A stretch of 64,000 nucleotides of DNA. Origin: a virus. Position numbers and translations under genes: made by a program. The stretch is from positions 1-64,000 of the IMG/VR virus record IMGVR_UViG_3300046507_000773; one strand, 5' to 3'. Positions 40,750 through 48,702 of this stretch are shown in pieces; positions within the stretch are counted from its first letter, which is position 1, and every line of letters starts with the position of its first letter. The notes under the pieces are model-generated. The model was given only the letters and a program-made list of their open reading frames with translations, was not told the origin of the DNA and did no database searches.

Positions 40750-41703
40750 ATGACTCTCGTAGTTTTCAAGAACGGAATTCTCGCCACCGATTCGCGCCGC
40801 ACGCACGTGTGTTCCAGAACCCACTCGAACAAGTGTCCTTACTGCGAAAAGCCCGCTGTCTCGGTAAAGGACGATGCGGACAAACTTTTCGTCGTTCGAA
40901 AGAAAGGTTCCATCAAGTTTCGTAACGTCACCATTCTCGCGTACGCGTGTGCTGGCGATGTCGAGATGATTAACCGCATTAAAGGGGTCCTTCGTCTGCA
41001 CGATGATCTCGAAGCGGTGTACAAGAGCTACCTCGCTATTCATGGTACGCATACCAAGAACGAGCGCACCTGCACTGTCATGCTCATCGGCGTGGAACAC
41101 AACTTCATCGTTCGCATCCCCGAACAAGGCAGTCTGGATGTGAAGGTTTTCGAGAAGGACAAGTTCCTCGCCATCGGTTCCGGCACGCAGGGGGCACGCT
41201 GGATCAATAAGCTCATGCCTGAAGCATGGGCACCGCTCATTATCAACATGGTGATGGAGGACGACATTGGCGTTGGCGGTACGATCTCGTACGTGGATCT
41301 GAATGAAGAGATAGAGGAAGGCAGTCTGCGTCCTCCAGTCATGCTTCATGTCCCGAACGATCCGAAAGCCATGATTGAACGCGCCAACAAGGTCTTCAGC
41401 ATGGGTGAAGCTGTCGAAGCGGAAAATGAAGTGGTCAAGGTTCGCAAGGAAGCAGGTTATCCTGAAGTCTGGGATTTGCCGATCTCCGACCTGGGGCTGA
41501 AAGTGCATACGCTCAACAACTTGATGACTGAAGGCGGCATTACCCATGTCGCTGAACTCATCATGTTCACGCCGCAAACGCTCCTGAAGATCCCCAAGAT
41601 CGGCAAGGTGGCACTGCAAGAAGTCCACGCCCGCCTGAAAGATCGTAAGCTCACCCTGGGCACCGATACCAACAGCTGGCCGAATCACAAGAAGGCAAAG
41701 TAA
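40750..41703 (+). CDS. fusion of a proteasome-like Ntn-hydrolase domain and an RNAP alpha-CTD-like domain
   Basis: The N-terminal ~200 of 317 residues look like a proteasome-beta/HslV-type Ntn hydrolase: Thr2 exposed after Met removal ('TLVVFKNGILATDSRRT', with Asp14 in the ADxR-type motif), a Cys insert (C21-x7-C29-x2-C32), 'ILAYACAGD', 'FLAIGSGTQGARW' and 'DDIGVGGTISYVDL'. Residues 241-308 ('DLPISDLGLKVHTLNNL' ... 'LLKIPKIGKVALQEVHARL' ... 'KLTLG') align along their length with the E. coli RNA polymerase alpha C-terminal domain. Equivalents of Asn268, Gly296 and Glu302 are kept, while Arg265, Lys298 and Ser299 are His, Val and Ala. A transcription-targeting role is inferred. I know of no described protein with this pairing. 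Confidence 0.7.
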   Translation: MTLVVFKNGILATDSRRTHVCSRTHSNKCPYCEKPAVSVKDDADKLFVVRKKGSIKFRNVTILAYACAGDVEMINRIKGVLRLHDDLEAVYKSYLAIHGTHTKNERTCTVMLIGVEHNFIVRIPEQGSLDVKVFEKDKFLAIGSGTQGARWINKLMPEAWAPLIINMVMEDDIGVGGTISYVDLNEEIEEGSLRPPVMLHVPNDPKAMIERANKVFSMGEAVEAENEVVKVRKEAGYPEVWDLPISDLGLKVHTLNNLMTEGGITHVAELIMFTPQTLLKIPKIGKVALQEVHARLKDRKLTLGTDTNSWPNHKKAK

Positions 41704-41705
41704 CA

Positions 41706-42044
41706 GTGGATCGACTTATCGACGTCGACGTGGTTAGTCGCATGTATCCGGGTCAGATGGTGCAGCTTTACCTGATGGCTTCGTGGCTCTATTACTGGCA
41801 GGATGATTCTGTCATGACGGATCATGCGTTTGACTACATGTGCAAATGCTTGTTGGCTGAGTTCGATAACTTCGAGCACATTCACAAGCATTTAATCGAC
41901 AAGGAAAGCTTAGAAGCTGGAACGTGTCTTTTAGCCAAAGATGCGTTTCCTCAGCGCGTCAGGCATGCTGCTGATGGTTTGTTGCGCTCCATTGCAACAG
42001 ATGGCTTCTGGGACGATGTCGAGCCCCGGTTAAAACCAGCATAA
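41706..42044 (+). CDS. small protein resembling DNA ligase A domain Ia
   Basis: GTG start 2 bp after the previous stop. The segment 'LYLMASWLYYWQDDSVMTDH' followed by 'AFDYMCKCLLAEF' resembles the NMN-binding Ia domain of NAD-dependent ligase (YYxxDxPxIsDxEYDxLxxxL). The following 'HKHLIDKESLEAGTCL' is not from ligase. No adenylation domain follows, so it is either a free-standing Ia-like domain or a convergent helical protein. Confidence 0.5.
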   Translation: MDRLIDVDVVSRMYPGQMVQLYLMASWLYYWQDDSVMTDHAFDYMCKCLLAEFDNFEHIHKHLIDKESLEAGTCLLAKDAFPQRVRHAADGLLRSIATDGFWDDVEPRLKPA

Positions 42045-42076
42045 AGAAAGGGGGCGTCAAGCTCCCTTTTTTTCTT
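42038..42076 (+). terminator. intrinsic terminator
   Basis: Stem AAAGGGGGC / GCTCCCTTT with GTCAA loop, followed by TTTTTC; flanked on the left by CCAGCATAAAG. Confidence 0.75.
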
Positions 42077-42147
42077 TGGAAAAAAGAAATTACAAGACAA
42101 ATATTACTGTAGGGTTATTATGCCCGATTTACAGTGAAAGAAAATAA

Positions 42148-42627
42148 ATGAAACTCATCCCATCCAAAACGAAGGAAACGATCGAAAGCGGCGTCGGTCG
42201 TTTTGCTACAAAGACACTACGAGCGATGCATCCTGACGAAGCAATGCAGTTCCTGGGCGCTTACTGCGTCTTCCCGGAGCTCTATCAGGACATCTGCAAT
42301 GCCGTCAACCACGCAATTGAGAACGAGAAGCGCCGTGACAAGTACTTTGTCTATGTTCGCGATGATCGCGTGCCGTACTTCAGCGTCCATTGCAGCATGG
42401 TCGCCAGCCACAAAGTCATCAAGGTAACGATCACCCGTCATCTGCCTGCGCCTGCATCCCGCTTCAAGTGGGCCAGCTACGAACACCAGAGCAAGGTCGC
42501 CGATATCTTCCTGCGCATCACGAATGACGGCTTGATTGCCGACATCTGCGATCGCAATGAAGTGCCGAAATACAATCCGGCCAACCTCATCACGATTCTG
42601 GATCGAAGCGAGGCTTCCTACCACTAA
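42148..42627 (+). CDS. hypothetical protein, 159 aa
   Basis: GAAAGAAA precedes ATG. Mixed alpha/beta with basic central strands ('VIKVTITRHLPAPASRFKW'). First gene of a four-gene cluster (42148-43806). Not recognised. Confidence 0.7.
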   Translation: MKLIPSKTKETIESGVGRFATKTLRAMHPDEAMQFLGAYCVFPELYQDICNAVNHAIENEKRRDKYFVYVRDDRVPYFSVHCSMVASHKVIKVTITRHLPAPASRFKWASYEHQSKVADIFLRITNDGLIADICDRNEVPKYNPANLITILDRSEASYH

Positions 42628-42636
42628 GGAGTCTTC

Positions 42637-43011
42637 ATGTATCGTTGGGTCATTCTGGATACCAAGGAGCAGGTCGAGAAGCTTACCCGCAAAGTACAAG
42701 CGGTGCCAAGTCACGATCTGTCGATAGAAGAAATTGTGTCCACCGTTGTGGCTTGTGCCATGAACGACGTGTCCCTCGAAGAAGACTTCTTTGATTACAA
42801 GCTAGCGCTAGGTAAGCGACTCGTTAAGTTGCCCTTGCCTGAGGTACACCGGATTGTAAGGGCGATAGAGAAGTTTGCGAGTTTCCTTTTCAAGAAGATT
42901 CGGGAACTCCATCTTCATTCCAAACACGGCGTTTTGTGGTACGAGTTCGCAGACTTGTTTCACGGCAGTATCGTTCTCAAAAGCATTGTCACCATGGAGG
43001 AACGCTTATGA
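42637..43011 (+). CDS. member 1 of a three-gene tandem family
   Basis: The 124-aa protein opens 'MYRWVILDTKEQVEKL' and ends with 'LFHGSIVLKSIVT'. The next two genes open and close with similar strands ('YEVLILD'/'LGYNVVLRKM', 'IVVLDFHDD'/'LGDGIVMRLKA'), suggesting tandem duplication and strong divergence. It overlaps the next gene by 4 bp. Function unknown. Confidence 0.6.
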   Translation: MYRWVILDTKEQVEKLTRKVQAVPSHDLSIEEIVSTVVACAMNDVSLEEDFFDYKLALGKRLVKLPLPEVHRIVRAIEKFASFLFKKIRELHLHSKHGVLWYEFADLFHGSIVLKSIVTMEERL

Positions 43012-43421
43012 GGTACGAAGTTTTAATCTTGGATATCCAAGAACCCTTGGAGCGCTTTGTCGATTTGGTCGAAGCGCATCAAGTGGATATCCTTCCTGAC
43101 TTTGCCACAGAAGTCATTGAATCGGTGTTGGACTACGGGGCGGACAAGAAGACTGCCTGGGGTTCGATCGAAGAATACATCCGCGACACAGTCGAAGTGT
43201 ATTACCCGAACGAAGGGCTCGACAAGGATACTTTTCGAAGGCACATCACGACGCTTTGCCGAAGCGTGCACGATGGACTAAAACGCAGTAAAGCGTACGA
43301 CAACACCGGGGCGTTAGAAGCTACCTTTCTGCGCTACTTAGGCTACAACGTTGTTTTAAGGAAGATGACCGCCGATGAACTCAATGCTGTTAAACCACCT
43401 TACCGAGATCGTGGTCCTTGA
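43008..43421 (+). CDS. member 2 of a three-gene tandem family
   Basis: ATGA overlap with the previous gene fixes the start at 43008. 137 aa; begins 'MRYEVLILDIQEPLERF' and ends with 'FLRYLGYNVVLRKMTAD' plus a short tail. The helical middle differs from its neighbours. It overlaps the next gene by 47 bp. Confidence 0.6.
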   Translation: MRYEVLILDIQEPLERFVDLVEAHQVDILPDFATEVIESVLDYGADKKTAWGSIEEYIRDTVEVYYPNEGLDKDTFRRHITTLCRSVHDGLKRSKAYDNTGALEATFLRYLGYNVVLRKMTADELNAVKPPYRDRGP

Positions 43422-43806
43422 CTTTCATGACGATGCAGTCGAGTTCAAGGCCGCAGTCGGTGATGTTTCGAAACACTTAAAGACGCAAACTAAGGACGTT
43501 CTCAACGATCCTTACAACATCATCATTGGCATGATGCCTTGTTTCGATAACCTCTTTGCCGCAGAAACCTTCTTTAATGCTGCGGTGTACGAGTTCTGGA
43601 CCAAGCATCAGCATGTTGATGTGGCGTGGATGGAAAAGTACACGGACCAGATTTTGAAACTCTGTGGGAAAGTGCTGAACAAGATGCAAGTCTTGAACAT
43701 GTATAACCAGGAAGGTGAACTCCTGTACACGTTTGAATCACGCCTGGGTGACGGGATTGTGATGCGTCTGAAAGCGTTAAAGCCTGACCAATACCAACTC
43801 TTCTAG
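43375..43806 (+). CDS. member 3 of a three-gene tandem family
   Basis: ATG 43375 has AAGGAAG 11 nt upstream. 143 aa; opens 'LTEIVVLDFHDDAVEF', helical middle, and closes with 'YTFESRLGDGIVMRLKALK'. Last gene before the convergent terminators facing the helicase. Function unknown. Confidence 0.6.
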   Translation: MNSMLLNHLTEIVVLDFHDDAVEFKAAVGDVSKHLKTQTKDVLNDPYNIIIGMMPCFDNLFAAETFFNAAVYEFWTKHQHVDVAWMEKYTDQILKLCGKVLNKMQVLNMYNQEGELLYTFESRLGDGIVMRLKALKPDQYQLF

Positions 43807-43809
43807 CGC

Positions 43810-43877
43810 GGCATACGGCCCTCTACCGACCTTACTCCATTACGGGGTAGGGACGGTAGAGGGCTGGTTTTATGCCG
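43810..43877 (+). terminator. terminator with long stem, + strand
   Basis: Stem GCCCTCTACCG (43818-43828) / CGGTAGAGGGC (43854-43864) enclosing a second CCTTACTCC/GGGGTAGGG stem, then GGTTTTATGCCG. Confidence 0.8.
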
Positions 43878-43903
43878 TACTTCTTTTTTTTTGCTTGAAG
43901 AGG

Positions 43904-43944
43904 CGGCATAAAAAAGAACTAGCCCAGCGCACGCACCGGACTAG
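43904..43944 (-). terminator. terminator of the helicase gene
   Basis: On the - strand: stem CTAGTCC / GGGCTAG followed by TTCTTTTTTATGCCGC, i.e. the same 3' flank as + strand terminators, which shows that the TTTATGCCG tail follows transcript polarity. Confidence 0.8.
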
Positions 43945-43972
43945 CCCTCTCAACTACTATACAATGATGGAA

Positions 43973-45535
43973 TTAAAATGCCATTGCCATTTCACCGACT
44001 GGAGTATCGAGCTCCCAGTCAGGGATTTCGTTACTGGAGCCAATCGGACCACCACCAACTTTGCTACGGCTACTGTCAGGGCCGTTCAAGTCATCCCGGA
44101 TTGCCCCGACAGGATAGAAGGGCAGCACGAGGTACTTGTACTTTTCTGGCAGGATGCCATTGACGCGATGCTTGCCACGTTGCAGCGTCAGGAAGGCGTC
44201 GCCATTGACGATTTCCTTGTGGATGTAGAGTTCCCAGTCCACTTCGTTGTCAAGCGACTGACACAAAGCGTACATGCCTTTGTTCTCGATTTGCTTCACG
44301 AAGTCCGTGGCGCCATCACGGGTCAAACGTTTAGCTTCAGTCGAGAGCTGGTGCGGAGTGATGAAAGCGATCTTACGCGGCGAGCAGAACGCACGAATGC
44401 GCTGGTACATGTTGCGAACGTCCGTACCAGTTGGGCCCACGGTACAGCCAGTCGTTGGTACCTGAGTCAGGTAGTCGACCATGCACAGGTGCACTTCGTA
44501 ACCTTGCGATTCGAATTCCAGCAGTTTGTCGCAGATGTGGCGGTAAGTCCAGAGCGTCGGGTTGACACTGATGATCTTGATGTGGTACCCGTTGACCCGG
44601 AGCTTCTCTTTGACGTACTGTGCGATGTACTTGGGATCGAGGCCAATCGTAACGGCTTTCTTGGTTGGGTCCTCGTTTTCCTTCAAGCTCATGTAGAGGA
44701 ACTCCATGTTCTTCTCGGCCGAGTCTTCGAACGTGAAACGAACGAGGAGTGGCTTCTTGAGCGGATTGATCATGTACGGTACGTTGTACAGAGCGATCTG
44801 CTTGAACATGGTCAGCGTAAAGCCAGTCTTGAAGTTGTGTTGCAGCGCGCCGATGACCCCTTCGTCACCACGACGGATGCCCCCTTGCAGCATTCGGTTC
44901 ACGCCCTGCCAGCCAGTCCTCATGATCGACTCACCCACTTCACTTGCCTGAACCTGGACGTAAGTCTGTGCGACAGCTTCTTCGTCATCGATGTCCAGCT
45001 CGTTAATAATAGCTGGGTCACGGATTACCGAGACGACGTTGCTTTCCTCGAGCTTTTGGGCAAGCTCAGCGAAAAACTTGTGGGTATCCTGAATTTCGTT
45101 CTTCTTGAACTTCATCCTGTACATAGCCTCTTCCATGATCTGGAAGGAGGTGGCTTCCCGCAAAGCCTCCTGCAGCGTGCGGCGCAGGTTCAATACGGTA
45201 CGCTTCAATGCGTTCTCATCGAGTTCGACGACCATGCTATCGTACAGGGCGTCGTAAGCACTCGTGTCTTCTCCGGTATCCACACGGAGGCGCTGCATGA
45301 GTTCGTTCAGTTCGTAGATGTGACCGTGTGGTGCGGAACACATCTGCATGGTGGTTTGACGAAGGCAGTCGATGATGTCATGTTCCTGCCCAACTCCCAA
45401 ATTCGACTCCAGGGCGGTGAACTTCATCTTACTAATTAAGTTACGGATGAGGTCACTGGAGCGTTCCGCATCATTCATTTGGCTCTCGCGGTAGAGCAAA
45501 GTGATGCTAGTGATAAGCAAAAGTTTGTTATTCAT
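43973..45535 (-). CDS. DnaB-like replicative helicase with unusual P-loop
   Basis: RecA-fold hexameric helicase that unwinds the replication fork. The 520-aa sequence has a helical N-terminal half and a RecA-like C-terminal half: 'TGWQGVNRMLQGGIRRG' (DnaB TGxxxLDxxxGGxxxG), the P-loop region 'GALQHNFKTGFTLTM' where Lys-Thr is kept but the glycine before Lys is Phe, Walker B 'VHLCMVDYLTQ', then 'FITPHQLS' and an Arg/Gly-rich segment near 'LQRGKHR'. Start is uncertain: ATG 45535 has no clear ribosome site, ATG 45478 is an alternative. It is transcribed against its neighbours and ends at its own terminator. Confidence 0.82.
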   Translation of the reverse strand: MNNKLLLITSITLLYRESQMNDAERSSDLIRNLISKMKFTALESNLGVGQEHDIIDCLRQTTMQMCSAPHGHIYELNELMQRLRVDTGEDTSAYDALYDSMVVELDENALKRTVLNLRRTLQEALREATSFQIMEEAMYRMKFKKNEIQDTHKFFAELAQKLEESNVVSVIRDPAIINELDIDDEEAVAQTYVQVQASEVGESIMRTGWQGVNRMLQGGIRRGDEGVIGALQHNFKTGFTLTMFKQIALYNVPYMINPLKKPLLVRFTFEDSAEKNMEFLYMSLKENEDPTKKAVTIGLDPKYIAQYVKEKLRVNGYHIKIISVNPTLWTYRHICDKLLEFESQGYEVHLCMVDYLTQVPTTGCTVGPTGTDVRNMYQRIRAFCSPRKIAFITPHQLSTEAKRLTRDGATDFVKQIENKGMYALCQSLDNEVDWELYIHKEIVNGDAFLTLQRGKHRVNGILPEKYKYLVLPFYPVGAIRDDLNGPDSSRSKVGGGPIGSSNEIPDWELDTPVGEMAMAF

Positions 45536-45658
45536 CGTGGGATTTATTCGTTATTTAATGACGCTAAGATTTCGTACAACAAGTTCTCTCTGTTGTTCGT
45601 TCATAGATAGAAGGCACTCTGATTTTAATTTAATCGCCTTACCTAAAGGAGCCCGGAT

Positions 45659-46237
45659 GTGAGTGTGAAAAGTAAAGTCATCGTGATCCCGCACTGGATT
45701 GCAGAATCCTTGAAGCGGGCTCAGATGCAGCCCAAAGAGTGCATCGACTATCGAAAAGTCAAACAAGTCGTCTCCACCGACGATCTGCTGACCCTGATAG
45801 CTGCACAGCAATTGACCCAAACGCTCATCGGCTCCCAGTGGAATCCGACGTCCGAGTGGGATCTCTGCGAACTCTGGCAACAGAGTATGAATGGTGGTAC
45901 GGAATCGGAGAAGTCCGAAGCCAACGCCCTGTTCGAATTGAGCCGCGCAGGCTACCTGGAAGAAGTGAAGGCTCGCTTGTTCACGGCCGGAACCAACGGC
46001 GATACTTATCGTCCCGACTACGACAAACCCTTTATTATCTATGACCTGATGCCCGACGTCATCGGTATCGTGGTGCATCCGGGTTTCTTTTCGGAAAACC
46101 CAGCCAAGGAATTGAAGCTTTCCCTGGTTGAAGCAGTAATAAAAGTATTGTATGTGTACAATACTGCGTATCACGAGTTGGCTGCTACGCTCTGGTACAA
46201 ACGTTTCCTCGAACTGTTGGCGCCGAACGGCCGCTAA
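45659..46237 (+). CDS. hypothetical protein, 192 aa
   Basis: GTG 45659 with AAAGGAG upstream. Mixed alpha/beta with 'FIIYDLMPDVIGIVVHPGFF' and a helical C-terminus. It lies 59 bp before the capsid gene and diverges from the helicase gene. Not recognised. Confidence 0.7.
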   Translation: MSVKSKVIVIPHWIAESLKRAQMQPKECIDYRKVKQVVSTDDLLTLIAAQQLTQTLIGSQWNPTSEWDLCELWQQSMNGGTESEKSEANALFELSRAGYLEEVKARLFTAGTNGDTYRPDYDKPFIIYDLMPDVIGIVVHPGFFSENPAKELKLSLVEAVIKVLYVYNTAYHELAATLWYKRFLELLAPNGR

Positions 46238-46296
46238 CGACGAGGGTCACTTGCCCCAAAAGCAAATTTTTCACAAACTGAAATAAGGTAGATTCC

Positions 46297-48474
46297 ATGA
46301 ATCCGTTCCAAAACAAAACCAAGAAGCCGGCACTGCCGGATTCGCAAACCGCGGTCATGCTGCGCTCCACCCTGAGCCAGCTGAACAAGAACAGCTCGCT
46401 GCTGAGCTCGCAAGTTGCCCGCGGCGCCTTCGCCCTGGAAGGTCTGGACGACGAAACCGTCCTGGCCATGGACAACGCAGCTGAAGGCCTGAACGTCGCC
46501 CTGGAACAGATCTTCCAGGAAGCCGGCTTCAAAGCAACCCCGCAGCAGAAGCAGTCGGCAATGATCGCCGGCATGATGGGCGGCGACGTGGGCGCCTACC
46601 TGGGCCACGCTGTTTCCCTGGAAGGTTTCCAGGCCAAGAACACCGACGTCGTGATCGTCGGCGCCGCTGACGCAATCGCCTCGCGTCCGGCAATGGAAGC
46701 GTACGACGAGAAGGAACTGAAGAACTCGATCGCCTACTCGGTCGCGTACAACATGAACTCGCCGCGTCAAGACGCGTTCGGCGAAGCCTTCTTCCCGACC
46801 GTCGTCGTGAACCCGGACCAGGTCGGCTACCAGATCTCGATCCGCCTGACCTACGTCTACCCGGAAGTCCGCCGCAACATCGACGGCTCCGTCAACGACT
46901 TCAAGAAGCGCAACATCATCCAGGCAATCGTCGACCCGTCGATCCTGAAGACCGAGCAGCTGAAGGTCGTGCCGGTGTTCCGTAACGAATCGAAGGCCAA
47001 CTTCGTCGACGAAACCCTGCTGCCGCCGAAGAACATCACCTTCGAAGGCGAGACCATCACCACCAGCGCCCTGCGCTTCGACAACAAGTTCTCGCTGCTG
47101 GGCATCTCCCAGACCCCGGCCCTGCTGGAAACCGGCGTCATGGACAGCACCGACGCGCTGGACGCGGCGATCACGCTGAGCAACGTCTACATGTCGGTCG
47201 CCGGCAAAGTGGGCGGCGTCGACAAGACCGAGGTGTTCAAGTTCATGACGGCCAACATGCCGCTGTCGAACTTCATCTCGATGCAGCAAGACGACTACCG
47301 CATGATGCAAGTCACCTTCATGACCGAAGGCCTGCTGATGACCGGTAACACCAAGACCGTCGCTGGCGCCGCTTCGGGCGTGCTGGCCGACATCGCTGCA
47401 CAGAAGGTCTCGGTCCGTCTGGAACTGACCGTGAACGGCACCGTGAACGTCGAACTGGGTACCACCAACCTGATGGCATCGAAAGTGCGCGTCAAGTCGG
47501 TCACCGACGAAGACGGCAACCTGCTGTCGCTGACCTCGCCGGGCGTCGGCAAGGACATCGCGGACCTGTTCGCAACGGCTGAAGCCATCGGCTACGACCT
47601 GCAAGCGCAGCGTACCAACAGCAACCGTCGTCAGCGCGGCACCCTGCTGGGCCAGACGATCCAGAACCAGGTGTACAACGTGCCCCTGCGCTCGCCGATC
47701 ACCATCCCGCGTCCGCAAACCGTTGGCGATGCCAACGACGCCTCGGACCTGGCTGCACTGATCTCGACGACCCGCATCCGCATCTCGAACGCGGCCGTCG
47801 ACAAGCTGCTGGAAACCGCTGACCAGCTGAAAGAGCTGGTTGCCCAGAACGACCTGCTGGAAAACAACCTGCCGATCCTGGGTATCGCCCGTCACCTGGT
47901 GACCGCCTTCTACGACGAGTTCACCGTCGACGTGCAAGCGTCGATGAACAACCTGACCTCGTCCGAGAAGTACGACGACATCAGCGCCACGCTGATCAAC
48001 CAACTGCGCGACCTCGTGTATCGCATGCTGGTGAAATCGGCCTACCAGGCTGCTGCTGACGCGCTGGCTGGCGGCATCGCTCCGATGCCTGACGTCATCA
48101 TCGGTACCGATCCGAAGACCGCTCGCTACCTGATGGTTTCGGGCGACCTGCGCACCCTCGGCACCGAAGTGAACATCAAGCTGGTCACCACGCTGAACCT
48201 GCAGATGCGCGACACCATCATCGTCGCCTTCGGCCAGCCGAACGCCGGCGACGGTACGCCGAACCCGCTGCACTACGGCAACATGGTCTGGAAACCGGAA
48301 ATGACCCTGATCATGCCGACCCAGCGTAACGGCTCGAACTCGAAAGAGATCACCGTCACCCCGTCGTTCAACCACATCGTGAACGTGCCGATCATGGCCC
48401 GTATCTACGTGAAGGGCATCAGCGACGCGGTGGGCAGCAAAAGCACTGTTGCCTTCGAACAGGTCGGTCCGTAA
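46297..48474 (+). CDS. probable major capsid protein
   Basis: The 725-aa product has the most strongly biased, GC-rich codons of the window, expected for the most abundant virion protein. Its size is near the ~747-aa capsid protein of phiKZ. N-terminal ~70 residues are helical and could be a cleaved delta-like domain. The rest alternates beta-rich and helical parts, with 'FYDEFTVDVQASMNNLTSSE' and 'MPDVIIGTDPKTARYLMV' and a final beta-rich 'FNHIVNVPIMARIYVKG', compatible with an HK97-type fold in which 'PDVIIGTD' is a typical A-domain strand. Monocistronic with hairpins after it. Alternative: another abundant structural protein such as tail sheath. Confidence 0.65.
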   Translation: MNPFQNKTKKPALPDSQTAVMLRSTLSQLNKNSSLLSSQVARGAFALEGLDDETVLAMDNAAEGLNVALEQIFQEAGFKATPQQKQSAMIAGMMGGDVGAYLGHAVSLEGFQAKNTDVVIVGAADAIASRPAMEAYDEKELKNSIAYSVAYNMNSPRQDAFGEAFFPTVVVNPDQVGYQISIRLTYVYPEVRRNIDGSVNDFKKRNIIQAIVDPSILKTEQLKVVPVFRNESKANFVDETLLPPKNITFEGETITTSALRFDNKFSLLGISQTPALLETGVMDSTDALDAAITLSNVYMSVAGKVGGVDKTEVFKFMTANMPLSNFISMQQDDYRMMQVTFMTEGLLMTGNTKTVAGAASGVLADIAAQKVSVRLELTVNGTVNVELGTTNLMASKVRVKSVTDEDGNLLSLTSPGVGKDIADLFATAEAIGYDLQAQRTNSNRRQRGTLLGQTIQNQVYNVPLRSPITIPRPQTVGDANDASDLAALISTTRIRISNAAVDKLLETADQLKELVAQNDLLENNLPILGIARHLVTAFYDEFTVDVQASMNNLTSSEKYDDISATLINQLRDLVYRMLVKSAYQAAADALAGGIAPMPDVIIGTDPKTARYLMVSGDLRTLGTEVNIKLVTTLNLQMRDTIIVAFGQPNAGDGTPNPLHYGNMVWKPEMTLIMPTQRNGSNSKEITVTPSFNHIVNVPIMARIYVKGISDAVGSKSTVAFEQVGP

Positions 48475-48640
48475 TCCAGTACCGATAGTGATGGTACAGC
48501 TCTTGGATGGATTTGCAATCTTCCATCCTTGAGCAAAGGAGACTTCCCCAAGGAGTCTCCTGTACCTGATCTAGTGAAAGCTTTTGGGGCTTGTTGCTCT
48601 CACTCTGGGGAAACCTGGGGTGAGAGCAATTTATGCCGCC
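48475..48640 (+). terminator. three successive hairpins after the capsid gene, last one a terminator
   Basis: TGGATGG/CCATCC (about 48505-48530), AGGAGACT/AGTCTCCT (48537-48562), and TTGCTCTCAC/GTGAGAGCAA (48594-48630) followed by TTTATGCCG. The first two have no T-run and could protect the 3' end of the abundant capsid mRNA. Confidence 0.7.
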
Positions 48641-48702
48641 TATGCTCTTTTTACAGTAGCATGCTATCTAGTAGACACTACTCCACATGGAAGGACTATT
48701 AG

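Noticed and set aside
43895-45439. 514-codon + strand frame opposite the helicase
   Set aside because: Antisense shadow of the DnaB-like gene; the - strand frame has recognisable RecA-fold motifs, and the + frame has none.
46234-48375. 713-codon - strand frame inside the capsid gene
   Set aside because: Arises from the GC-rich, strongly biased codons of the capsid gene; composition (Val/Arg/Gln/His) is typical of a mirror frame. The similar - strand frame 52295-54466 is rejected for the same reason.
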